Shown one piece after another: positions 26,316 through 33,196 of a stretch of 64,000 bases of DNA. This DNA is from Myxococcales bacterium (lineage in GTDB: Bacteria > Myxococcota_A > Polyangia > Polyangiales > Polyangiaceae), in NCBI GenBank assembly GCA_016794345.1, contig JAEUKE010000226.1:1-64000 (forward strand), in the 5' to 3' direction. The notes under the pieces were generated by a model, which was not told the origin of the DNA, searched no databases, and saw nothing but the letters and a program-made list of their open reading frames with translations. Position 1 is the first letter of the stretch. Each line of letters starts with the position of its first letter. Position numbers and translations under genes: made by a program.

Positions 26316-28088
26316 CTATTTCACGAGGCGTCGTCGGAACGAGCTCTGCAGCACGCTCTTCGCGAGCACGGCCTTGATCGATCCGCCCTCCTTCGCGAGC
26401 TCGTCGCGGAGGTCGAGGACGTCGCAACCGTCGGTGACCGGATCGGCCGAGCGGCCGTTCAGGAACTCGAAGTAGCTCGATACCAGACACACGTCGGCGG
26501 CGCCGGTCTCGGCGATGTACCGGCCGAGATCGACCGCGTCGACGATCTCGGTCGTGTCGTCCTTCGTGATCGCGGGCGTCGCGCGCGTCTCGATCGGCAG
26601 CTCGGCGACGACGTCTCCCGAGCCGTCGGCGAAGCGCAGCTCGGTGTGTCTCACGCGCCCGGTCGGGTCGTAGCGCTCGCTCAGGAACCCGAGCGGGTTC
26701 ATCTGAACGTGGCACGCCTGGCACGTCGGATCGGCGGTCGCCTCGTCTACGGCCTGGCGCGTCGTCTTGTCCGCGGGGTGCGTCAGGGGCTGGATGTCGA
26801 GCCCCGGCGGCGGCGGCGCGATGCCCTGGCAGAGCACGCGCGTCCGGATGACCTCGCCCTTGATGATCGGCCGGGTGTATTCGGCGCCCGAGGAGACGAG
26901 CGCCGCGCGGGTGAGGAGCCCGGAGCGCTCACCCTCGGGGAGGCTGACGAGAGCATCCGGTGAGCCGTCCCACGGCGCGACGCCGTAGATCTTGGCGAGC
27001 TCGGGCGTGCGCGCGAACGAGTACGGGCTCGTCAGGATGTCGCCCATCGTGCCCTCGGTGGTGAGCGTGTAGTGCTTCGCGAGGTCGAGGACCTCCTGGA
27101 TGGTGTCCTCGCGGTAGCCGACGGGGAGGGCGTCGATGCCGGCGGCGGCGAGCATCGCCTGGCCCGCCACGACGTTGCCCTCGGTGCCGGGTGTCTTGGC
27201 CACGTCGTCGAGGTGGAGCCACTCGCGGTAGAAGCGGAGGACGCCGCGATCGGCCCGCGGATCGGCGAGCACGTCGCCGAGGAACGCCTCGAGCTCGGCG
27301 TTCTCGGTGATCTCGGTCGCCTCGACGCGGTCGAGCACCTCGTCGCTGGGCGGCCCGGCCCAGAAGAGGAAGGTGATCTTCGAGGCGAGCTCCCACTTCG
27401 TGAGCTCGTAGGTCGCGTCGACCCCGTCGGCGCCGCTCACGCGCTCGCCGTCGGCGTCGAAGCGGTAATAAAACGCCGGGTGACCGATGAGGCGGCCGAT
27501 GAGCAGGCCCAGCGGGTCGACGCCTGCGGCCGACGCTTGCTGGTAGAAGCCCTTGAAGTCGTCGATCTCCGCCTGCGCGAGCGGCCGGCGGAAGGCCTTG
27601 CGGCCGTAGAAGGTGATCACCTTCGTGAGGCAAACGTCGTCGGCGAGCGAGGCCTTGGTGGCGCCTTCCCCGCAGACCTGCATGAGCCCGGCGCCGTAGG
27701 GAGCGGCGTCGTCGGCGATCTTGGCCGCGAGGCCGACCGCCACACCGAAGACCGCGTCGACGTGGTCCTGTGAGACCGTCTGGTCGCTGGTCGAGTAGAA
27801 ATCGGAGACGTCACGCGGCACGAGCGAGAGCCTCGTCGCGATCTCGGCGAGGAGGGCGTCGCGGGTCGGCTCGTCGAGCGGGGAGAGCAGCTCGCGGATC
27901 GCGTTCTCGTAGTACTCCTTCGCGAGGCGACGGATCGGGCTCGCCGTCAGCGCCGCCGCCTCCGGGTCACACGAGAAGCCGCTCGGATCGGTCGTGGGCG
28001 TCTTGCCGCCTTCGTCTTCTCCGCCGATGTCGCCGACGCAGCCGGCGAGGAGGAGCCCGACCGGCACCAGGGTCGTGAGCCTTGACAT
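26316..28088 (-). CDS. DUF1592/DUF1588/DUF1585 heme-binding lipoprotein
   Basis: The protein has 590 residues. A lipoprotein signal ends LLLAGCVGD. A DUF1587/1595-like segment (SPIRRLAKEYYENAIRELL) is followed by DUF1592 (KAFRRPLAQAEIDDFKGFY, HPAFYYRFDADG, WELASKITFLFWAG). DUF1588 comes next (SGLLTRAALVSSGAEYTRPI), with a c-type heme site CQACHVQMNPLGF and YDPTGRVR. DUF1585 closes the protein (YFEFLNGRSADPVTDGCD). The arrangement is typical of the planctomycete/myxobacterial cytochrome-like proteins paired with DUF1552. The heme suggests electron transfer, but the reaction is unknown. It is the first gene of its operon; the upstream 106 bases contain candidate regulatory sites. Confidence 0.88.
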   Translation of the reverse strand: MSRLTTLVPVGLLLAGCVGDIGGEDEGGKTPTTDPSGFSCDPEAAALTASPIRRLAKEYYENAIRELLSPLDEPTRDALLAEIATRLSLVPRDVSDFYSTSDQTVSQDHVDAVFGVAVGLAAKIADDAAPYGAGLMQVCGEGATKASLADDVCLTKVITFYGRKAFRRPLAQAEIDDFKGFYQQASAAGVDPLGLLIGRLIGHPAFYYRFDADGERVSGADGVDATYELTKWELASKITFLFWAGPPSDEVLDRVEATEITENAELEAFLGDVLADPRADRGVLRFYREWLHLDDVAKTPGTEGNVVAGQAMLAAAGIDALPVGYREDTIQEVLDLAKHYTLTTEGTMGDILTSPYSFARTPELAKIYGVAPWDGSPDALVSLPEGERSGLLTRAALVSSGAEYTRPIIKGEVIRTRVLCQGIAPPPPGLDIQPLTHPADKTTRQAVDEATADPTCQACHVQMNPLGFLSERYDPTGRVRHTELRFADGSGDVVAELPIETRATPAITKDDTTEIVDAVDLGRYIAETGAADVCLVSSYFEFLNGRSADPVTDGCDVLDLRDELAKEGGSIKAVLAKSVLQSSFRRRLVK

Positions 28089-28101
28089 GGCCGGCCCCTA
28101 C

Positions 28102-28116
28102 GCAGCTTGTGTGCCG
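28102..28116 (-). promoter_or_regulatory. Candidate sigma-54 (-24/-12) promoter for the DUF1592 operon
   Basis: Read on the minus strand the sequence is CGGCAC-ACAAG-CTGC. This matches the sigma-54 consensus TGGCAC-N5-TTGC at eight of ten positions and keeps the GG and GC dinucleotides at the correct spacing. The predicted transcript would start only a few bases before the ATG at 28088, which would be nearly leaderless and is a weakness of the call. The neighbouring gene encodes a sigma-54 activator. Confidence 0.35.
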
Positions 28117-28153
28117 CGCCGTTTTTGCGAAGATTTGGAGCGTCCGGGGCCGA

Positions 28154-28194
28154 GTTGGGTGATCGATCACGCAGGGGGTTGGGCGATCGAGCGC
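28154..28194. promoter_or_regulatory. Tandem GATCGATC-type operator candidate
   Basis: Two imperfect 17-base direct repeats start at 28154 (GTTGGGTGATCGATCAC) and 28178 (GTTGGGCGATCGAGCGC), 24 bases apart. The first contains the perfect 12-base palindrome GTGATCGATCAC (28159-28170). They lie 40-90 bases upstream of the candidate sigma-54 promoter, a usual distance for an activator's upstream site, and touch the 3' end of the activator gene. Confidence 0.4.
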
Positions 28195-29526
28195 TCAGCC
28201 CTTGGCGACGCCCAGCTTGGTGCAGAGCTTTCCCAGGTAGCTGCGCTCCATCCCCGAGATGCGGGCGGCCTCCGACTGGTTGCCGCCGGTCCGAGCGAGC
28301 AGGAGCGTCAGGTAGTTCCTGGTGAAGAGCTCCGCGAAGCGCTCCTTCTGCTCGGCGTAGGGCCGCTCGGGATCGATGACCTGCTGCATCAGCTGATCGA
28401 GGGCCTCGAGCGCGGGGCCGGCCGTGCCCGGGAGCGACCCGAGCGCGACGAACGCCTCGACGGCGTTGCGGAGCTCGCGCGCGTTGCCGGGCCAGGGCAT
28501 GCGCGAGAGGGAGGCGAGCACGTCCGCGGGCAGCTCGGCGATGCCGGCATATCGTGCGAAGGTCTTCGCGAGCAGCTCGATGTCCTCCGGCCGATCGCGG
28601 AGCGGCGGGACCTCGAGCTTCACGACCGCGAGCCGGTAAAAGAGGTCGCCGCGGAAGCGGCCGGCCTTCACCTCGTCGTCGAGGCTCTTGTTGGTCGCGG
28701 CGACCACGCGCACGTTCACGCGCTTGGCCTCCGTGTCGCCCACGGGCCGAACCTCGCCCGACTCGAGCGCCCGCAAGAGGACCGGCTGCACGTCGAGCGG
28801 CAGCTCCCCGATCTCGTCGAGGAACAACGTGCCTCCGTGTGCGGCCTCGAACGCGCCGACGCGCTGCTCGACGGCCCCCGTGAACGCACCACGTTTGTGG
28901 CCGAACAGCTCGGAGGACACGAGCTCACGCGCGAGGGCTCCGCAGTTGACCGCGTACATCGGACCGGCTGCCCGGGCGGAGCCGGCGTGGATCGCGCGCG
29001 CGACCAGCTCCTTGCCGACGCCGGACTCGCCGTGGACGAGCACGTTCACGAGCGAGCCTTCGAGGCGCTTGAGCACCGCGAACAGCCTCCGCATGGCCGA
29101 AGAGACCCCGACGAGCCCGCGGTAGCTCGTCTCCGAGTCGGAGAGCCGCTCGAGGAGGCGATCGCTGTCGGCGTCGATGGCCACCTCGACGTTGCCAACG
29201 CGGATGCGGCTCCCGAGGGCGAGCACCATCTTCTCGACACGCTGGCCGAGGTAGAAGGTCCCGTTGCGGCTCCCGAGATCCGTCACGAGCACACCTTCCG
29301 GGACCAGCGCGAGCTCGACGTGGCGGCGCGAGACGGTGGTCTCGGGCACCAGCACGTGCGCGCCTTCTCCGGCGCCGAGCACGCAGCTCCCGGCGCTCAG
29401 ACGAAAGCTGGGGGGCGAGGCCTTCGCCCCCACGACCCGGATGAGCGCGCCGAGCGGCAGCGCGACGACCTCGCGCGCGAGCGTCGCCGTCTCGGCGCTC
29501 CGGTGTTGGGCGGGCTGCTTCGCCAC
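28195..29526 (-). CDS. FHA-domain sigma-54-dependent transcription activator
   Basis: The protein has 443 residues from GTG 29526 (ATG 29574 would add 16). An FHA phosphothreonine-binding domain at ~25-120 has SRRHVELALVPEGVLV and GSRNGTFYLG. The AAA+ domain has Walker A GESGVGKE (166-173), the sigma-54-contacting GAFTGA loop (213-218), LFLDEIGELP and the arginine-finger region. A Fis-type helix-turn-helix ends the protein (NQSEAARISGMERSYLGKL). In myxobacteria such proteins turn Ser/Thr kinase phosphorylation into sigma-54 transcription. The kinase divergently encoded at 29584 is a natural candidate partner, and the operon starting at 28088 is a candidate target. Confidence 0.9.
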   Translation of the reverse strand: MAKQPAQHRSAETATLAREVVALPLGALIRVVGAKASPPSFRLSAGSCVLGAGEGAHVLVPETTVSRRHVELALVPEGVLVTDLGSRNGTFYLGQRVEKMVLALGSRIRVGNVEVAIDADSDRLLERLSDSETSYRGLVGVSSAMRRLFAVLKRLEGSLVNVLVHGESGVGKELVARAIHAGSARAAGPMYAVNCGALARELVSSELFGHKRGAFTGAVEQRVGAFEAAHGGTLFLDEIGELPLDVQPVLLRALESGEVRPVGDTEAKRVNVRVVAATNKSLDDEVKAGRFRGDLFYRLAVVKLEVPPLRDRPEDIELLAKTFARYAGIAELPADVLASLSRMPWPGNARELRNAVEAFVALGSLPGTAGPALEALDQLMQQVIDPERPYAEQKERFAELFTRNYLTLLLARTGGNQSEAARISGMERSYLGKLCTKLGVAKG

Positions 29527-29583
29527 GGGCGGAGGATAGCGGAGGGCACCGCGGCGCGCGCCATTTGCTAGCATGACCGCCGA

Positions 29584-31002
29584 ATGGACCCGGCACCCGG
29601 CGCCCTTGTCGGCGAGAAGTACCGGCTGGAGCGAGCCCTCGCGCGCGGCGGCATGGGAGCGGTCTGGGCCGCGCGGCACCTCACCCTCGACGTCCCGGTC
29701 GCGATCAAGTTCATGGGCAGCGCCGCCGGCTCGTCGCTCTTGCGCGCTCGCTTCGAGCGTGAGGCGAGGGCTGCGGCGAGCCTCCGGAGCCCACACGTGG
29801 TGCAGGTCCTCGACTACGGCTCGTGCGACGGCAGCCCCTTCATCGTCATGGAGATGCTCGAAGGGGAAGACCTGGCCCACCGGCTCGCGCGGGTGGGGAC
29901 GCTCGGGCTGCCGGAGATCGCGAAGATCGTCGCCGAGCTCGCGAAGGGCCTCACCCTGGCGCACGAGGCCGGGATCGTCCACCGCGACCTCAAGCCGAGC
30001 AACGTGTTCCTCGCGCGCGTCGGGCAGGAAGAGATCGCCAAGATCCTCGATTTCGGCGTCGCCAAGGAGACGCGCCTCGACTCGCCCGCCGTCGAGACGA
30101 CCGCAGGCACCGTGATCGGGTCTCCGTCGTACATGAGCCCGGAGCAGGCTCGCGGCGGGGAGGTCGACGCGCGGAGCGATCTGTGGTCGGTCGCCGTCAT
30201 CGTCTACCAGGCGCTCGTCGGCGAGCGTCCCTTCGCGGGGACGAGCCTCGGCGACGTCCTCGTGCGCATCTGCAGCGACCCGCTGCCCGTCGCGTCGTCG
30301 CGCGCCTCCGACCTGCCGCCCGAGGTCGACGCCTTCTTCGAGCGCGCTCTCTGTCGGAGCCCGGACGGGCGATACCAGAGCGCGAGGGAGCTCGCCGAGG
30401 CGCTCACCGCGCTCGCGGCCGGTGCTCCCAGCCGCAGCCCGCGCTCGCCGCCGGGGCCTGTCCCTCGGCTCGACGTGACGGCCTCCGTCGCCGCGATCAG
30501 CGCGCGCTCCCCGGACGTCGCGACGGAGGCCGGGCCGCTCGCGCCGCCTGCGCCCACCACCATCCGCGAGGAGACAGCCGCGCCCATCGAGACCTCGCCC
30601 TCGCTCCGCGGCGCGGCAGTCCAGGCGCCGCCGCGTCGTTTGCGGCGCGTCGCGCTCCTCGCGCTCGGCGCGGCCTCCCTAGTCGCGGCAGGTGGCTTCG
30701 CGGCGTTCCGCGCCGCTTCCGGGGCGCGGCCGAGCGCGAGCGCGGACGAGGCGACGGCCCTGGCGGTCGGGGCGGCCGTCGGCTCCGTCGTCATGACGGA
30801 ACCGTCATCTCAATCCCCGGGCCCGCTCGTCGCGCCGGGCGACGCCGCGGTCGGCGCGCCGCCCTCCGCGTCGGCCTCCGGTGCACCCCAGCAGAGCGCG
30901 AGCGCGCCGCAGGCCCCGGTCGCCGCGCCCGCGCGGCTGCCGGCGCGGCCTCGCGGTACGGTCGAGGTCGACCCGAAGTTCGGCCTCCCGGGCGCGCGAT
31001 GA
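29584..31002 (+). CDS. Ser/Thr protein kinase, membrane-anchored
   Basis: The protein has 472 residues. The Hanks-type kinase domain spans ~12-280, with glycine loop ARGGMGAVW, Lys42 in VAIKFM, the catalytic loop HRDLKPSN (Asp135), DFG at 156-158 and MSPEQA at the activation segment end. A Pro/Ala-rich linker follows, then one transmembrane helix near 350-372 (VALLALGAASLVAAGGFAAF). A low-complexity Ala/Ser/Pro tail would lie outside the membrane. It is divergent from the FHA-sigma-54 activator and ATGA-coupled to the TPR/PEGA-like gene downstream. Signal and substrate are unknown. Confidence 0.9.
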   Translation: MDPAPGALVGEKYRLERALARGGMGAVWAARHLTLDVPVAIKFMGSAAGSSLLRARFEREARAAASLRSPHVVQVLDYGSCDGSPFIVMEMLEGEDLAHRLARVGTLGLPEIAKIVAELAKGLTLAHEAGIVHRDLKPSNVFLARVGQEEIAKILDFGVAKETRLDSPAVETTAGTVIGSPSYMSPEQARGGEVDARSDLWSVAVIVYQALVGERPFAGTSLGDVLVRICSDPLPVASSRASDLPPEVDAFFERALCRSPDGRYQSARELAEALTALAAGAPSRSPRSPPGPVPRLDVTASVAAISARSPDVATEAGPLAPPAPTTIREETAAPIETSPSLRGAAVQAPPRRLRRVALLALGAASLVAAGGFAAFRAASGARPSASADEATALAVGAAVGSVVMTEPSSQSPGPLVAPGDAAVGAPPSASASGAPQQSASAPQAPVAAPARLPARPRGTVEVDPKFGLPGAR

Positions 31003-31928
31003 GAAGGCGGCCTCGCGTGCTCTTCACGTCGATGGCGGCGGCGCTCGCGATCGGCCTCGCCTCGCTGCCCGCCTCCGCGGCCCCGCAGACGGACGCGCAG
31101 CGCGCGCTCGACCGCGGCTACGAGGGCGACGCGCTCTTCGCCAAGGGGAAGTGGGACGAGGCGTACGATCTCTTCCGGCAGGCCGACGCGCTCGCCCATT
31201 CGCCGGTGTTCGTCCTCTACATGGCGCGGTGCCGAAGGAACGCCGGGCGGCTGCTCGAGGCGGCCGAGATCTACGCGCGGGTCACGGCGGAGGCGCTCGG
31301 TCCGAGCGCCCCCAAGCCGTTCCGCGGCGCGGTCGACGACGCCTCATCCGAGCTCGCCGAGGTGCGCGCGCGTATCCCGTCGCTCGTGGTGAAGGTGGCG
31401 GGGCGGCCCGCCGGCCACGTCGAGGTCCGCGTCGACGGCCGCGTGGCGCGCGTCGGCGAGGCGATCGAGCTCGACCCTGGCGAGCACGTCGTCCTCGCGA
31501 CCGCGCCCGGCGCGGAGGCGAAGGAGTCGGTGGTCCTGAAGGAGCGGGGCAGGGGGACCGTGGTCTCGATCGATCTCGCTTCGTCGAGCAAGGGCCCGGG
31601 CGCCGCCCGGCGTGGCTCGCTCGTCCCCGGGATCCTCTCGCTCTCCTTCGCCGCCGTGGGGCTCGAGCTCGGCGCGATCGCCGGCGCGCTCGCCGCGCGC
31701 GACGCGAGCGTCGTGAAGGAGGGCTGCGTCGGGGACCGTTGCCTCCGGGAAGACGCCGAGCTGCTCGACCGCGCGAACACGCTCGCGACGGTGTCGACGG
31801 TCGGCTTCGTGGTGGGCGGCGTGGCCCTCACGACCGGGATCGTCCTCATCGCGGTGCGGCCCGGCGGGGAGAGCGAGCCGGTCGTCTCGATCGGCCCGAC
31901 TGGCGCGCGGCTCCGGCTATCCTTCTGA
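30999..31928 (+). CDS. Exported TPR-like and PEGA-like membrane protein
   Basis: The protein has 309 residues. A signal peptide ends SLPASAAPQ. A TPR-like helical pair follows (GYEGDALFAKGKWDEAYDLF and the next repeat), as in many myxobacterial proteins next to kinases. A PEGA-like strand region comes next (VEVRVDGRVARVGEAIELDPGEH). Two hydrophobic segments near the C-terminus (LVPGILSLSFAAVGLELGA and VSTVGFVVGGVALTTGIVL) flank a loop with the disulfide-prone CVGDRC. Its ATG overlaps the kinase stop, so it probably senses or transduces for that kinase from the periplasmic side. Confidence 0.75.
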   Translation: MRRRPRVLFTSMAAALAIGLASLPASAAPQTDAQRALDRGYEGDALFAKGKWDEAYDLFRQADALAHSPVFVLYMARCRRNAGRLLEAAEIYARVTAEALGPSAPKPFRGAVDDASSELAEVRARIPSLVVKVAGRPAGHVEVRVDGRVARVGEAIELDPGEHVVLATAPGAEAKESVVLKERGRGTVVSIDLASSSKGPGAARRGSLVPGILSLSFAAVGLELGAIAGALAARDASVVKEGCVGDRCLREDAELLDRANTLATVSTVGFVVGGVALTTGIVLIAVRPGGESEPVVSIGPTGARLRLSF

Positions 31929-31943
31929 GCGCCGGTCCTCAGG

Positions 31944-33149
31944 TCACTTCTTGCCGGCGGCCTTCTTGGTCGCGGTCTTCTTCGGGGCCGCGGTCTTCTT
32001 CGCCGTCGTCGTCTTCTTTGCCTCGGCCTTCTTGGTCGCCGGCGAGGCCGTCTTGGCGGTCTTCTTGGCGGTCGCCGTCTTCTTGGGGGCGGGCGACTTC
32101 TGGGTTGTCGGCGCCTCGAGATCCGAGTCGGCGGGGGGCGGCGGTTCCTTCGGCTCCGCCTTGGGCTTCGGCTTCGGCGCCAGCGGAGCCCCGGCGAGCG
32201 CGCGCGCGAGCGCGAGCGCGCCGCGATCGGCCGAGGCCGCAGGGGCCGCAGCCTGCGCGAGGCTCGCGGCCAGATCGGTCTGGCGGAGCTCCGCCGTGAA
32301 CGCCTCGGTCTGCACGTCCACCAGGCGCTCGTCGGGCTCGGCGAGCGGCGTGAACGTGAGGGTGAGCCCGTCCGCGCCGTCCCACGACCACGAGCCGGGG
32401 CAGAGCGCGGCGGAGAGGTGGCGCTGCGCGAGGCGGTCGATTGTCCGGAACAGCGCCTTTTGCTGCGCGCGATCGAGCGGTTGGCCGATCGGCACGCGCC
32501 GCGTGAGCGTGGGCAGCTCCACCACGCCGAGATCGACAAGGTCCGAGAGCTCCTCCTCGATGGAGGCTTCGATGTCGATGCGCTGCTCCGGATCGGGATC
32601 CGATGGACGGAAGAAGGCCGTGCGAGAGGCCGCGTCGTAGCGGTCGAGCTCGCTCCGGACGTTCTCGGCCGCGCGATCGAGCGCGTCGCGGAGGGTCGCG
32701 TCGTCCGCGCCGCGCGCAGCGTGCGCGGCCACGTAGCCGAGGGTATCGAGCCGCACGCTGATCGGCGGGGGCGGCTCGTCCGCGTCGTCGAGGTGCTCGC
32801 CGACCTTGTGCAGCCCCTCCTGGAGGCAGCGGAAGATCATGCGCTCCATCGTACGGTCGTCCGCGTAGACATCCTCGACGCCGTCCGAGTCGAGCAAAGC
32901 CTCGCGCAGCTGCTCGACGAGCTGCTCGACCGCTTCGTCGGTCGCCTCGTCCCCGAAGGTGCTCGTGACCTCGCCCATGACGAGGCTGGGCGAGAGGCGA
33001 GGGACGATCTTCTCGAGGGCCGGCTCGAGGTACGTCGTGAGGTCCCGGACAACGGCCTCGCCTTCGCCGCCGGCGAGGACCAAATGCCCGGCTCGCTTCA
33101 GGGCGTCGACGATCGTTTTGGCGAGCTGGCGCGAGAGCTCCCGTTGCAC
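31944..33149 (-). CDS. Unknown protein with a histone H1-like lysine/alanine tail
   Basis: The protein has 401 residues. The first ~290 are acidic and helical (EATDEAVEQLVEQLREALL, DALDRAAENVRSELDRY) and match no family I know. After a Pro/Lys linker, the last ~60 residues repeat KKTA/ATKK motifs (APKKTATAKKTAKTA) up to KKAAGKK, like histone H1 or HU-extension tails that bind DNA or polyphosphate. The tail is highly basic while the body is acidic, so a nucleic-acid-tethered regulatory or chromatin role is possible, but this rests on composition only. It is convergent with the TPR/PEGA gene and is followed upstream by an unrelated kinase gene. Confidence 0.7.
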   Translation of the reverse strand: MQRELSRQLAKTIVDALKRAGHLVLAGGEGEAVVRDLTTYLEPALEKIVPRLSPSLVMGEVTSTFGDEATDEAVEQLVEQLREALLDSDGVEDVYADDRTMERMIFRCLQEGLHKVGEHLDDADEPPPPISVRLDTLGYVAAHAARGADDATLRDALDRAAENVRSELDRYDAASRTAFFRPSDPDPEQRIDIEASIEEELSDLVDLGVVELPTLTRRVPIGQPLDRAQQKALFRTIDRLAQRHLSAALCPGSWSWDGADGLTLTFTPLAEPDERLVDVQTEAFTAELRQTDLAASLAQAAAPAASADRGALALARALAGAPLAPKPKPKAEPKEPPPPADSDLEAPTTQKSPAPKKTATAKKTAKTASPATKKAEAKKTTTAKKTAAPKKTATKKAAGKK

Positions 33150-33196
33150 GGGGGCGTAGCTATCACACTATGGCGCCGTTTCCCACGGCCGCAGCG

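Noticed and set aside
31947..32110. Low-complexity repeat as a tandem repeat array or CRISPR
   Set aside because: It encodes KKTA-type amino-acid repeats in frame; there are no spacers of constant length.
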